NCBI GenBank assembly: GCA_902729315.2
Contig: LR746272.1
Coordinates: forward strand, 12,600,327-12,664,326
Length of the DNA: 64,000 nt
Direction of reading: 5' to 3'
Origin: Spirodela intermedia
Lineage: Eukaryota > Streptophyta > Magnoliopsida > Alismatales > Araceae
Part shown: piece by piece, positions 48,708 through 61,212 of the stretch
How the letters are laid out: every line of letters begins with the position of its first letter
How positions within the stretch are numbered: the first letter of the stretch is position 1
Translations under genes and position numbers: made by a program
Notes under the pieces: model-generated
What the model saw: the letters and a program-made list of their open reading frames with translations, nothing else
What the model was told of the DNA's origin: nothing
Databases searched by the model: none

Positions 48708-49903
48708 ATTTTTATCCAGGCTCCAAAATTTTCGCCCTCAAGTTTGTCCCATACCGATTAAAAATTAAAATTCTTCCCAAATCCCCCCCCCCCTCTCTCT
48801 CTCTCTCTCCCCCGCTCTTTCCTATCTCTGATGAAGAAAGGGCATTTTTAATGGGCCGGTAAGCACGTGGGTCGGCTCATTTATAAAATTTTGGACTTGA
48901 GCCTGAAATACAGGAGTAAAACCGGCCCATTAAAGTTTTTCGGGCTTGGGCCTCAAAGCCCAATATGTGGTTCAAGTAATATATTTTAATCGTAATATAC
49001 GTACTTGAAATATCTAAAATACCCCCATCTAATGGCGCATGTGGGATGTAAATAAAAAAAATATGACAAGGGGAAAAGCTCCGCTTTCCGTCCACCGCCC
49101 ATTCGTATCGCTGCAAGGACCGTTGGATCTGGCGGGCCCCAAGACCTACGGCAGATCTGACGGTCCTGGAGTCGGTTGGGGGTCTCAGCCAGGGAACACG
49201 TGGATGGAGAGTCTTTGAGCCGGTACGTTGTACTCTCTGGGAAGATTCTATTATCATGTCCACCGCGTGCCCTAATGACCTCTCCATCCCCTACCCGACC
49301 CTTCCGTCCATCTGTTTCCTCGCTTCTTCTCAGGTCTCTCTTGTCGCTTTTCTCCACTCAAGCCTTCTTTCTGGGTATTACGGAAACCCTAAATCGACAC
49401 GGCTCCGCGTAGGAAGCTGGTGGCGTGCCGATCTGTTCCCGGCAGAAGAGGAGCCATCAACTGCTCCGCCTACCTCGATTTTTCGTGTTCGAGTGGCCTT
49501 CCGTTGTTACCTCCCAATTTTCACGCGGGGCTCGGAGTTTCTTAAATCCATCGGCTCTTGGAATTCTCAGCATCGTCACATAGGCTATTTCTCAAGGTCT
49601 AGTTGTCGAAACTTCTAGGTTCAAGAGAGCGAAGCGCTCCCTGCTTCTCTCTCTCTCTCTATCTCAGAGTCTGGAAGTTCTCCAGGGGATTGGATAACAT
49701 TTCGTGATTTTTTAATTCGTCGAATCGTCGAATAGGAAATTTGATTGTTAATCATTCTTTTGTGGTCTTTGGATCTATCGGAGAGGGTAGTCGTTGGACT
49801 TGTGATTGGTGGGGGATTCGTCTGGCATTGGTTTTTCTTTTCCCGGGCGATTTCTCCCTAGACAGATCCCCTCGAGTTTTGTGGGTCGTGTAAATCGACG
49901 GAA
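48708..49903. other. Intergenic: syntaxin 3' flank and promoter of the Lys-rich protein gene
   Basis: The region contains a C/CT tract (48785-48812), the TGGGCC inverted repeat (48847-48934), and a telo-box AAACCCTAA at 49384-49392. A CT tract lies at 49645-49660, and a leader may begin near 49400-49600. Site II plus telo-box is a usual promoter combination for plant genes of translation and ribosome biogenesis. Confidence 0.6.
48847..48934. repeat. Perfect 14-bp inverted repeat containing TGGGCC elements
   Basis: TTTAATGGGCCGGT (48847-48860) and its exact reverse complement (48921-48934) flank 60 bp. More TGGGCY/GCCCA motifs follow to about 48963. The structure could be a small MITE remnant or a set of site II promoter elements; both readings are inference. 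Confidence 0.7.
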
Positions 49904-52900
49904 ATGGTCGGAGGTGGGAGAAAGAAGGAAGATGTCTCATCGGGAATCAGCAACAACAACGTGTTTGCTGCCCTCGAGAGCCTCAGGAAGAAAAAAAAGT
50001 CTGACAGTTCGAAGAGCAAAGCTTCAGCTAAGGCGGAGATCAAGGAGCCGCAACCCCAGGTTTTTTGGTCCCCAACACCGTTAAACGCAAAATCGTGGGC
50101 TGATGTCGATGATGACGACGACGACGACTACTTTGCAACCACTGCCCCGCCTCAGCCTGTCTGGGAGTCCTCAGAGCAGCAAGACAAGGAAAGCGCCGCT
50201 GCGATTGAGGAGGTCTGACTAATCTCTCCACTGTCGTAACCATTTTCTCCATCATTGGATAGCAAACAATGAGGGTGCTGATTGTTGAACGCTTCTTAGT
50301 TCCATCATTGTTTCGTCTTGTGGCATTGCCTTGGCCTATGTTAAATTTCTTGCTGTCAGCGACATAGTACTGTTTCTAAATCGAACTGGGACACTTCTTT
50401 TGTTTTACCTTTTTTAATCCCTCCTTTCATCGCAAACTTCACTTTATACTCTAATTCTTTTCGATAGCTGTTGTATTACATAAATTTTAATTACTGTACA
50501 TATTCGCGATATTCTATGTGCTTTAAATATATGCTTGACACTATTGTCACTGCTCTAGTTGTGACGTTTTATGTTATCTCATTGTTGTATTTTTCTTATT
50601 AGCTCGTGGTATTGTCTTGTAGTTAATTGCTGATGTTGGGAACGATTGCATAGTATATATATATATTTTTTTCTAGAGCGTTGGATAGTATCTTATCAAG
50701 TACATTTAATTTACACTACTGATATTGCAAAAACTCGTGTTTTCAAACGTGGTGATTTTCCAATTGTAGTATGCCCCTGATGTTCGGGGCCTCCTTGATT
50801 GCTGCTGTATATCGGCGGAGAACATAGGTTGTTACAGTTGTCGGATGATGGATGCTCGATACTGTACTTGAATTGTATTGTCTGTCATTCATTCATCCTT
50901 AAAAATGAAAACTAATTGCTAAACCAGGTAAAATCCAGGTTAAGAGCTTAGTATTTTTTCTTTGTTTCACGTTTATTTTACGATTTTTAAATTCTTGCCC
51001 TCTATCTTCACCTTTTTTATGTCAATTGCACAACTACACTGATCCTTTTCACAACAGTTTGACTATCTTAGTTGTGTTTCTTGTTCATTTTATAGCTGGG
51101 AGTAGTTGACCGTCATCTCCACCAAGTCACTTTACCGAGGTTGATTATGTCACAACACTGACCAGTGTAATTTTGTCTTTCAAGTAACTAAATTTTGTCA
51201 AAGGAATGAAAATTGAGGACACCTTTTACCCAGTCCTGTCGGGCAAAATCAAGGATATAAATAAAATTTGTTCTAGTTTTTGTCTCTTAGCTATTAGACA
51301 TATTTCCTATTAGACATATTTTGAATAAGTCGAAAAAGCTTTTTGCGTCCGTCATTATAGTCGGTTTCTTTTTCAGCTTAGTCTTATACCCTATACTTAT
51401 GTTATTTGATAGTCTATATTTTTCTTCCAGCCTTAGAAGCAAATCCTCTCCAAATTGTGAAACTCAACGTTTCTTTAATTTGGGCTTTCTCATTGTTCTT
51501 TTTTTAATTTAATATATTCATTAGACATCGGTAGGTGATGCTTCAAAATACTCTTTGTGCGTTAGAAATCATGATTATGTACAATTGATCTGATAATAAG
51601 GAGATTCTATTGTCTTATCATCCTTAATGATTATTTTCAAAACAGTTGCTTTGAACCCTTGCGGTCTATTATATTCATTTTGAAATGATATATGCTCAGC
51701 TATGTTTGGAATGTTATCTTATTCTCACGCTGAAAATAAATCCGGCTGGCGTTGACAATACATACAGAGTGATAATTAGTCACTTAGTTGTCTCCATCCC
51801 TACACTTGGGAGCATTTTATATGAACTATCCAGGACCAGTAAACATGGGAGATATCTTTCGTGATCGATTCACCAAACAGCATTGCATTGAGCGCTGGCG
51901 CCGTTTCAAAATACTAACTTTTTTCGTTTTTTATTTCAAAGTAATACTTTTTTTTTTTTCCTGGAGTTGAAGTTTCATTGTCTCCCATTGTCTCAAAACT
52001 TTTCCATTTCCTTGGTTCCCTACTTTTAACCCTTTGAGATCGGGTTGGGTCATGTTCTTGGGAGTCTGTTTTTGCCCAATATTTTGTTTTGATTTTGAGT
52101 GACTCCATTGGTAATTATTCTCTTTAGGTTAAGGTTTTGAATTCTTCTGAAACACATTAAATCATTGTAATCTCTGGAAGAACAAAGCATGCCCCAATAG
52201 GAAAACATAAATTACCTTGTTTCTCCCCCCACCCAAAAACAGTCCCGAGGAAGAGAGGGATACGTGGGTGCGAGCGGGTAGATTTTCTTTGAACCCATCC
52301 TCAGACCATAGTTTTCTCAATGGAGAAGCGCGGATTTTGAAGACTGGATGTTATCTTTGGGTAAATGAGCAAGCCGCATGTCACACTCCAAATCCTCTGA
52401 TAAATCTAGATGGAGTGAAGCTTTTTAATGGCGATCGATGATGCTTGTGGCAGTGTTACTGTACGATTATCTTCCATGAGTCAGATCGGCTTGTTGTCTT
52501 TTCGCAGGAGACTGAGAGTGAAGATGATGGCCTTGATGATGGGGACGATGACATTGAAGAAGAACCCGACCATGAGCCTACGGTCCAGCTCGAGCCCATT
52601 GAACCGCTCAGAAGACCTCTGCCTTCCTCGGTTTCACGGGATACCGAGAGGCAGCTGTCGAAGAAGGAGCTGAAGAAGAAGGAGCTCGCTGAACTGGATG
52701 CCGTCTTGGCTGAGCTTGGGATATCCACCAAGGAGGACAACAACGTCCCCGGCCAAACCGAAACTCAAGGTACACTCTCTCAACCAACCTTGGGATCCTT
52801 CTTCGGAGGACCCTCTGGTTCAGATTCCTGATGGTGGACGGGTACTCTGTTCTTGATTGATCCCGTAGCCGCCGTGGAGGATAAGAAATCATCGGAGACG

Positions 52901-53212
52901 ACCGGCGAGCCTGCTCCGTCGGAGAGCAAGGCCTCGAAGAAGAAGAAGAAGAAGGAGAAGCCCTCCAAGGAGGCGAGGGAGTCGCAGGATGCTACCAACG
53001 GTGAGGCCGACGCTAATGGCGCGGCGGAGGACGCGTCCCGAGTGGACGTGGAGAGGCTGAAGAAGCTGGCCTCCACGAAGAAGAAGAAGTCGAGCAAGGA
53101 GATGGACGCCGCCGCGAAAGCGGCGGCGGTGGAGGCCGCCGCCAGGAGCGCTAGGCTCGCCGCCGCGAAGAAGAAGGAGAAGAACCACTACAACCAGCAG
53201 CCCGTGCGGTAA
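49904..53212 (+). CDS. Conserved Lys/Glu-rich plant protein of unknown function
   Basis: Exons 49904-50212, 52508-52769 and 52869-53212 close in frame to 304 residues; intron 1 is 2.3 kb. The N-terminus reads MVGGGRKKEDVSSGISNNNV, followed by an FAALESLRKKKK segment. Then come VFWSPTPLNAKSWADVDDDD, an acidic stretch (ESEDDGLDDGDDDIEEE), a basic coiled stretch (RQLSKKELKKKELAELDAVL), and a Lys/Ala-rich tail ending ARSARLAAAKKKEKNHYNQQ before PVR and the stop. I recognise this layout as a conserved single-copy plant protein, but I know no demonstrated function. Poly-Lys blocks suggest nuclear or nucleolar localisation. The telo-box and TGGGCC elements upstream fit a growth-linked gene. Intron 2 ends in CCGTAG, a weak pyrimidine context, so that acceptor rests mainly on phase and family resemblance. 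Confidence 0.85.
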
Positions 53213-53640
53213 GGCCGGCGTCGTCAGTTTTGGAAGACGAAGTTGAGTGTGTACAACCCGATCCCTCCTCTCCCCTCCTCCCTCCAAAAAACTTTCAAAA
53301 AAGAAGAACTCCTTCCTCCCTCCTTCCTCCTTCCTCCCTGCAACCGCTCGTTTGTTGTACTGTCCGAATAAACCGCGGGCTTTTCTGCTCAGATGACCTT
53401 CCGTCTCCTGGTTTATATCTCTTTCGAGTTCGCCACTCTATCCACCGTGGTGAATAAGCGCACCGACAGGTGACCTTTAGCAATGGGTCTCCTTGCGCCC
53501 CCCCCCCGCCCGCCCTTTACCATCACGGCCGACGAGCCCTCGCCTGGTTTTCGCTGCTCTCTCTCTCTCTCTCTCCCTCTCTTCTTCGGCGTCCGACGGA
53601 CAGATTGCTGTACTGGTGTCCCCCGCGGGAGGGGAGGACG
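53213..53640. other. Intergenic: short gap before the Nudix gene
   Basis: The left part is the 3' UTR of the Lys-rich protein gene, with TCC/CTT-rich sequence (53260-53340) and AATAAA at about 53366. A CT tract at about 53556-53582 lies in the probable leader of the Nudix gene. No coding region is supported. Confidence 0.6.
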
Positions 53641-56600
53641 ATGGGCTGCCGCTTACCGGCTGCTGGTCTTCCGCTTCCTGTCGCTCCTCGCCTCTTCCGG
53701 CCGCGGGGTGACCTCGTCCGGCGGGTTGTTAGCTGCATCGGTGGTGGTAGCAGCTCGGGGCAGGGTGCCCTCTGCAGCGGGACTGGGAGGAGCTTCGGCT
53801 GGGACGACGTCTTCCGCATATCTTCCGAGGATAGAAAAGGACCTTCCGGCCTTAACGCTTACTTCGAGAGAGTTCGGTCCTGCAACCGGGGCTCCGTAAG
53901 GCCGTCCAGCTACTTTTTTTTCTCATGTTACCCTAATTCCTCTCCATTGGTTGTGCGATGAGCGTTTCCTCGTCTGGGAAGCTTGAATACGTGTATTCGG
54001 GCGGCTATTGTATGCAGGAATTCCATTCCGAGTTCGTGGCGTTTGTGATCGAGGGGCAGATTGTCGGCTACATCCACCACAGGTAGCTGCTCACGCTTTC
54101 TGCTATCTAGTGGCAAGAGCCTTCCACCGCGTGCGTAGCCGTCTGCGCAGTCTTACATCTGCTGATTCTAGATATGTGCACGAATCTGTTATCTGTTAGT
54201 ACGTTGAAAACGCCCATTCAGTTTTAAAAATTTTGGCCGAATTTGACAACCGTCATCATAATGGCAGGAATCATGTTCTACGGGAACTCGAGTTCTTCAT
54301 TTGTTCTTGCATCTCTAAGAGAGATCGCCATAGAAAAGTGAAAGTTAATGTATGTTGCTATTGTTGAATAAGTATGTTTCTGCTGAAGGATTCGCGATCC
54401 TGTTAGTTCCTAAGTTATAAAATCTAATAGATACTTATATTTGGTGATATCCAATGTGCTAGTCTAGTCTCCCCTTGAGTGAAACTTGATTGAATGAGAC
54501 AAAAGACTTTCGGATTAGCAACTCGTCAGGTTGAAACTTATGTCTCAGGGTATGATTTTCAGTTACACCAGAAGTAAGACAAAAATTAAAGTTAATAAAT
54601 TTTCTACCATTGATTGCCCTTAGGAATTCCCTGTTTTTATTCTTACGGTATTCTGACATATTTCAGCTTTGTCAACCACCTAAAAGGTTTTAGCAATGTG
54701 TTTATGTTGATGTCGGGCGACAATAAAGGCTATACCAGCGCTTGTGTCACTTTTCATCCATCACTTAGATCATCGGAAGACAGAACTATAGCTGTTGGAG
54801 ATGTAATAAAATCCTTGGGAAGTCTGATACCAGGTATAAGAAACGAGGTACTTCATCTTCATGTATTCATTTTTTTTTTTCTTTCATATGACGTATCTAC
54901 GATGCTAGACACATAATTTCCTCTATGAAAGAGTTTCCTTCTTTCGGGAGACTATGGAAAGTATTCAGAAGTAAAAGCAGATAATTCTAAGGAGTCTCCA
55001 ACCTTCAACATTGTTCTCTTTTAATTCTGCTGTTTTTCCTTAAGAGTGTCAAGAATTATCTGTACTCGTGGTCTTCTTCATTTTGCTTACTGTTTCTCCA
55101 GATTTATTTATATAGTTTTTATAGGAATCTTAGAACTCGCTTAATAATTTATCCTTATAAGTTTTTCTTTGTTGATTACGAGCAGTTGTATCCTGTGAGC
55201 GCATCATATGGTTTGCCTGTGTTCTTCTCACTGGAACGTGCTGCTGCTCCTTACTTTGGGATAAAGGTTTGCTATCACATATCATTAGACGATTGAGATA
55301 TTACTTATTCTGGTCCGTTAAACTTATTGCACATTTTTGCCTATTTTTGATATGTATCGATAATTAATGTCCCAGATGGACAATAGATGTTTCTGAGATT
55401 TATCGTTAGTTAGTTTCTCATATTTACACTTGGCACTACTCTATTCGTGGGTGCTATAGTTGTTTAAGATGTCTTTTGGGTCTGCATTTTTGACTGTGTC
55501 CACCTTCTAATGCTCCAGCTCCTAAGATTCCATGCACTAGGGTAGGGTATATGAGCAAATGGTCGTTATTTACCTAAACATTAAGCGTACGCATTTTTTG
55601 TTTTTCTTCTACGTAGGAAAGGATTCTCTGAGATGATGGAATTTGCATTTTCCACGAACTTGTGCTATTGTCACTCATGATCGCTACTAGTGACTGAAAA
55701 CTTCGGTTGTTGGATTGACATCTGAAACCCCTATTATCCATGCATACGCTTCTGCCATAAAACAATCATGCTGTGAATAAACAATATATTGAGGGCAAAT
55801 CGTTTCCATGTATAGAAATATGATGCAGTCAAAATATGCTCTATAGTTGTTTCGCATTGTACATGATGGTGATTTTCCTAATTCCACCTTTAGAATTAAT
55901 TTTTTTTTGAGTCGTTTAAACTTCTGGGTTTATCATTTATTCCTAGAAATAGTGCAAACTAACTAAACACAGTCTGATATACTGTGCATAAGGGGTATAA
56001 TTTCATCAATGCGGTCCTCTTTTTAACTTGAACTCATTGAGGAGTAAAAGTATTAGCTGGGTTGATGATTGTCACTCATGTTGAGAGGCAGCAATGTGTT
56101 GTTCTCCAGTGAGAAAGTAAAGCTAATACATATGGATAAAATTTCGCACGTGAAGAAAACACAAACACGATAGTAATTAAGTGCAATATAGTAAGAGACT
56201 AATCGTAGCAGAGAGAAAAAGTAACAATAATGATTACGAGGTGAAAATGAATGAAATGCTGCAGGAACACGGTGGGAAACACACTAACATGGAATAGTGA
56301 CTGTCAGTTGAAGCGCATGCGGTCAACATGGTGGCACTCGAGATGCATCCATTTGTGCAAAAGGCCCCAGATATATAACAGCTGAAGATACTAGGATGCA
56401 AGATGAAGAGCAGCTGAGTGTAGCGCGTAGAAGCCACTATAGTAAGACAAAGAACATGGGACTGTAAAAGCAACAGAGTCCAGAGGACATCAGGGTCCAT
56501 TTCCATGTACACTTTTTCTTAATTTTATTTATCTATTGTAGTAATGATATGAAAATACCGGGCAAAGCTTGGAAATAAGGTTCGAGTACAAATCCGGTTT

Positions 56601-59600
56601 TCGTTTGGAATCACAGTTGAAAATGCTAAGATAATTATTTTTCCTCGTTTGGAGTTGCATTTGGGCTCACATAGCTTCTGATGTTTCGGTTACTGTTCTC
56701 CACCAGATAAATGTGTTAAATCGGTGCATGACATAGAAGACGTAATCCTAGATGAGTGGATATGAAAATTACATAATAGGATATTCTTTCAGTAGGTCTA
56801 CTCTTTTCTATGCGACTGTCCACACAAAATCAATTTATTTTAGCACATAAAATTAGGGAAGTGAGGGCAGGAGAGATATGGACAATGAAGAGGAAGCTGT
56901 GGGAGTCATGGCTTCACTATAAATCATTTTCCTAATTTTTTTCCTTCTTTCCAGGCCTATGGTGTCCATATGAACGGATATATCGAAAAGGATGAGAAGA
57001 AATATCTTTGGATAGGAAAGCGAAGTGAGAGCAAGCCTACATATCCGGGAATGTTGGACCACCTTGTTGCTGGGGGACTGGTGCGATGGACGAATTCTTT
57101 TCTTATTTTGTTTCTTTAAATTGTCTTTTTGTTATGTAATAAAATGTCTTTATTTTTTAAAAAAATTAGCGAAACGTTATTCATTAAACTCTCTGTCTGT
57201 TTGATGTTCTTTTGTTGGTGATGATAGCCACACGGAATAACCTGCAAAGCTAACATCATTAAGGAATGTCATGAGGAGGCAGGGATACCTGAAAGTATCT
57301 CCTGTAGGTATGCTCCGTATCTTTGTCATGCATGCATGCAACAATTGTCAATCAGTTCATTCTGGTGCGTCTTTTTCCTTTTTATAGTCTGTTAATTTGA
57401 ATTAACCACGGATAAAAAAAGTTGATTAATGCGTAGTTTCATTTGAATATATGCGGTGGAAATCGGTTATTTTTCATAGACTTCCCTTCAGATCCTAAAA
57501 ATTTATGAGAACTTGTGCGACTATTTGCGAATCTAGCTTCCCTCTTTCACATTTTATTTTCTCAAGATAGAATTTTTGTTGATTTCTGTTTTTTGTCCGG
57601 GTATGCTCACATCTGATTTGGATCATGAGCATATATGGTACCGAAATTAATGATTTGTTGTCTTTCGAATCCACGTTTTGGAGATATCTTAAAGTTTGTC
57701 TATAATTATGTCTCATTGCTCAATGTCACATTTCTTGAGGTAGAGGCTAGGATGCTTGGGGCTTTCTAATTAGCTAGAAGCTTGTCCCTTGTGAGGTGCG
57801 TTATCCAATTTTTTCAACTGAGAATGTATGATTGATGTTTGGTTGGGACAACTATTGTTTCATATTCCATTGTGAAAGGTGAATTATTTAGACCAGAATA
57901 TGCAATAACTGATAGATCAACTTTGATGAACGTGAGGTATTTTTTGGTCGAACTAAGAAGAAGAAGAAGTTCGCGTTAGCTCAGGTAATATATTCCCTAG
58001 GCCTTTACCAGGGGCCGTATTCCTCTCCTGTTTGCAGCTCCTAAGTTTAAGCTAGAATAATTTCAGAAGGGTAAGGTCGTAGACTAGGAATCAAGAACAT
58101 TCCTTGCTTGCTATGGACTGGCGAAAATGAAGTATTAATTACCTTCAGAAACTTTTATTGATCGGCCAGCGTTCAAGGAACTAAAACATGGTCAATGGCG
58201 CACAATTTAGGCAGAAAAGGCCATCTTTGACCCAAAAGCTGCAGGAATCTGAGGTGTGGGAGGCTGGGGAGCTTTATATGTAAAGATGAAGAAGATCTAA
58301 AAGTTACTGATGTTGAATGAAAAGAATCAAATGGAAAGAGAGCTAATTCAATCGCACAGGTGTCACCTGACTCTACTACGCAATGCCCTAACATGTGTGG
58401 GCGTCAATTATAGGGATGGATTTATTGGCTGTTATTTTGGACGAGGATGGCTGACACGATAGAAAATTATGTACATGAGTATGATACAACCTGCATGCCA
58501 TGTATGTGGTCATTTTGTTGACCTTGAATATTTTGATTACTAGTTAATAGGAATTTTCTGCGTAGATTCTGTCATCATAGGTTTCAAATATTGAACACAA
58601 AGATTCGTGCCAACTTAAGTAATGATAATCATAGTGAGAATTCTTTTATTTTATTTTATTTTCCACCTCGAAGCTATACGCTTTAGTATCACCGACTGAG
58701 ATTATCATTTATTTATTTATTTTTTACTAAACAGGGCCATCCCAGTGGGAGCAGTTTCTTATGTGGACATAGATGGCCCTAGGTACAAGAGGGACGTCCT
58801 TTTCTGCTATGATCTAAGACTTCCGGATGGATTCGTTCCCAAGAATGAAGGCAAGTTCTTCTGCATAGGCTGGCAAATGTCTTGACGGAGACCCCGATCT
58901 TCTTGCATGCTATCTGGCCCTTCTTCTGACGAGATTTTTTAACTCTATTATAATCATTTCATGTCAATTTGGGGTCTTCTTTGCGTCTGTTCTGTTTTTT
59001 TTTTTCTTCCTCCAATATCATAACATTATCTGAATCCATGCATAAGATAACACACATAAGAGGAGACACGCATGTCGAATATTAATCTTATATTTTTTTT
59101 TCTTTAACAGTGGCTTATAATTATTCACACTGGACACAATCATATCTCTTTCATTTCTTGGAAACCTTGCTACAGTTCTTTAGTATTTACATTTAACTCC
59201 TCGACAATTTTATAATTTGATGTAGACAATTTCATTATTCTTCAATTGTAATCCTGAACTCCCGGGCTTACCTTTGCAGATGGAGAGGTCGACAGCTTCA
59301 ACCTAATCCCTGTGGATCAAGTTGCCAACATCATACTGAGGACAGAGTTCTTCAAACCAAACTGTGCCCTCGTCATCATTGATTTCCTCTTTCGCCATGG
59401 GTATGCCATCCATCTCCCCCTTTTTCTGGTTCCGTTCTCTTAAATTTTCTGTTGCCCTCACGAATTTCTTTCCTTTTTGAAGTTAAATTCCTGTGCTAAC
59501 GTTTGCTTTTCCTTCACCGATGACCATTTCTCTAATATTTCCTCTCAGTTATAATTAGTAATAATCATGCTATAAATTGCCTTATTTCCAACATTAAACA

Positions 59601-59720
59601 GATGAGGGCGTTATTTACCAATGATTGCTCTTGGTTCCTCCTGTTCACAGATTTATAGCTCCCGACGATGCTGGCTACTTACAGCTTCTACAGCTCCTCA
59701 GAGGCAGAGATTGCTCGTAA
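53641..59720 (+). CDS. Nudix hydrolase, NUDT20/24 type (DUF4743 + Nudix), plastid-type
   Basis: Exons: 53641-53895, 54018-54082, 54667-54847, 55186-55266, 56955-57080, 57228-57307, 58735-58850, 59280-59400, 59651-59720. The phases close to 364 residues. The first 45 or so residues are Arg/Ser/Gly-rich and look like a transit peptide. A DUF4743-like region follows ([10 protein letters not shown], then [15 protein letters not shown] and [15 protein letters not shown]). The Nudix fold runs from [12 protein letters not shown], with the Nudix box across the exon 5/6 junction: [12 protein letters not shown], then [11 protein letters not shown]. The box has Lys for the usual Arg, as I recall for plant relatives, and EE is kept. 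The end reads [20 protein letters not shown]. Plant NUDT20 and yeast Tnr3-type enzymes remove phosphate from damaged thiamin diphosphates; the activity here is inferred. Exon 7 uses a GC donor. Confidence 0.93.
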
Positions 59721-61212
59721 GTCGTTCATTTCTGTAAATATTTTGCTAAACTGGAGCGTACACACCTTTCCACAGCTCTCAGGCCTTAAATTGTCTCCCA
59801 CCTGGATGTCAGTGACCCACACCCATTATGACTTTTTTCATTCTCTTCCTACAATTTAGTGAAGTCAACGGGCCTGATATTAGATGATGATAAATAAGGA
59901 TAATTCCTGCCGATGTGGCATGCCCAATATTCACAGTTACCATTAGGAACCCAATGCGAGGTTCAATACTCTTTGGAAGTTGACGCTGAGAACGTGAGAA
60001 CTTAACATCAGAATTTAGTAAGAGATAGTGAACCCGAAGTATCTTGATTACATGTTTTAATGATGATTTAAACTGCCCCTGCCCTCTGGAGTGCAGGATT
60101 ATGCTAGATATTTTCCATTTACATTTTGTCATTATTTTGTGATTAAATAGCCTCAGAGTCTGACAATATGAACAAACTCAGATAACCCCATGTGTTCCGA
60201 TGGCATGCTCATTAGTCAACCCTTTAACCAGTTCTCTCTCTCTCTCTCTAGTTTGTCAGGCCACAAATTTTCAAAGATAGTTCAATGGCCAATCGGACAA
60301 AGCATTCAAAGTCAAACTTTTGGGACTGCCAACATGTAGAGAATGATATGGGATTCTGACAATATGAACAAACTCAGATCGCCTCATGTTTTCCAATGGC
60401 ATGCTTCTTAGTCAACCCTTGAACCAGTTCTCTCTCTTGTGTCTCTGTCTCTCCCTCTCTCTAGTTTATCAGGCCACCAATTTTCAAAGATAGTTCAACG
60501 GCCAATCGGACAAAGCATTCAAAGTCAAACTTTTGAGCTTGCCAACATGTAGAGAATAATATGTGATTTGACCAAGTGTTCAATGAGACCACCTGCTTTC
60601 TGTACCACCGAGCTTCATTTCATGAAGGAATCAAATTACAACATCCAGTTTCTACCCCACATGCGACATAATCGAAGGCAGGAAACCTAGAATTGGACAC
60701 CAACTGGCTACTCTACTCCCCCCCACATCCTCATCCCCAGTGCCAGTGCCACACTATTACTACAGCTTCCACCAGTGGTTAGACACCGAGAGGCAGTGGC
60801 CTCACTCTGCACTACTTTTCTGGACGAGGCTTTAGAAATCTTGATACAACAATAATAATAAACAAGAAGAAAAAAAAGAAAAATAAGGATTTTTTTTATT
60901 TTTTTTACCCGCAATATTTCCAACTAACTCAAATCTACCAGCCTGTGGTCCTCCGCCGTCGCCATGCTCGGCAGCCGGCGAGACCCACTCGAGGGTGGGT
61001 TCTTCCACTAGAGTCTTGTAGAAAGCCCTGCCACATAACCAGCAGCCAAGGATGGTAAGCACCTGCAGAAGAAGGTCCATAGCTCTGGTCGACTTAGGGA
61101 AAGAGAGTTACCCAAAATGACATCAGAGCAGGTTGGTGCCATCCCAAATCCCAGTCTTCTCTGAGAACCCACAATTGCTCCGAAACGATGACGATCAAGT
61201 GAAAAAAATCCT
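59721..61212. other. Convergent intergenic region between Nudix and MED19 genes
   Basis: This region holds the Nudix 3' flank, an approximately 200-bp tandem duplication (60159-60568), a poly-A/T stretch (60850-60910), and the MED19 3' flank. A small minus-strand frame (61080-60832, MDLLLQVLTILGCWLCGRAF) has a hydrophobic start but no recognised family. Confidence 0.6.
60159..60568. repeat. Tandem duplication, two copies of about 200 bp
   Basis: Copy 1 (60159-60354) and copy 2 (60355-60568) both open with TCTGACAATATGAACAAACT. They run in parallel through CCAGTTCTCTCTC, AATTTTCAAAGATAGTTCAA and GGACAAAGCATTCAAAGTCA to CCAACATGTAGAGAAT. They differ by scattered substitutions and by the length of the internal CT tract, which is longer in copy 2. 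Confidence 0.93.
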
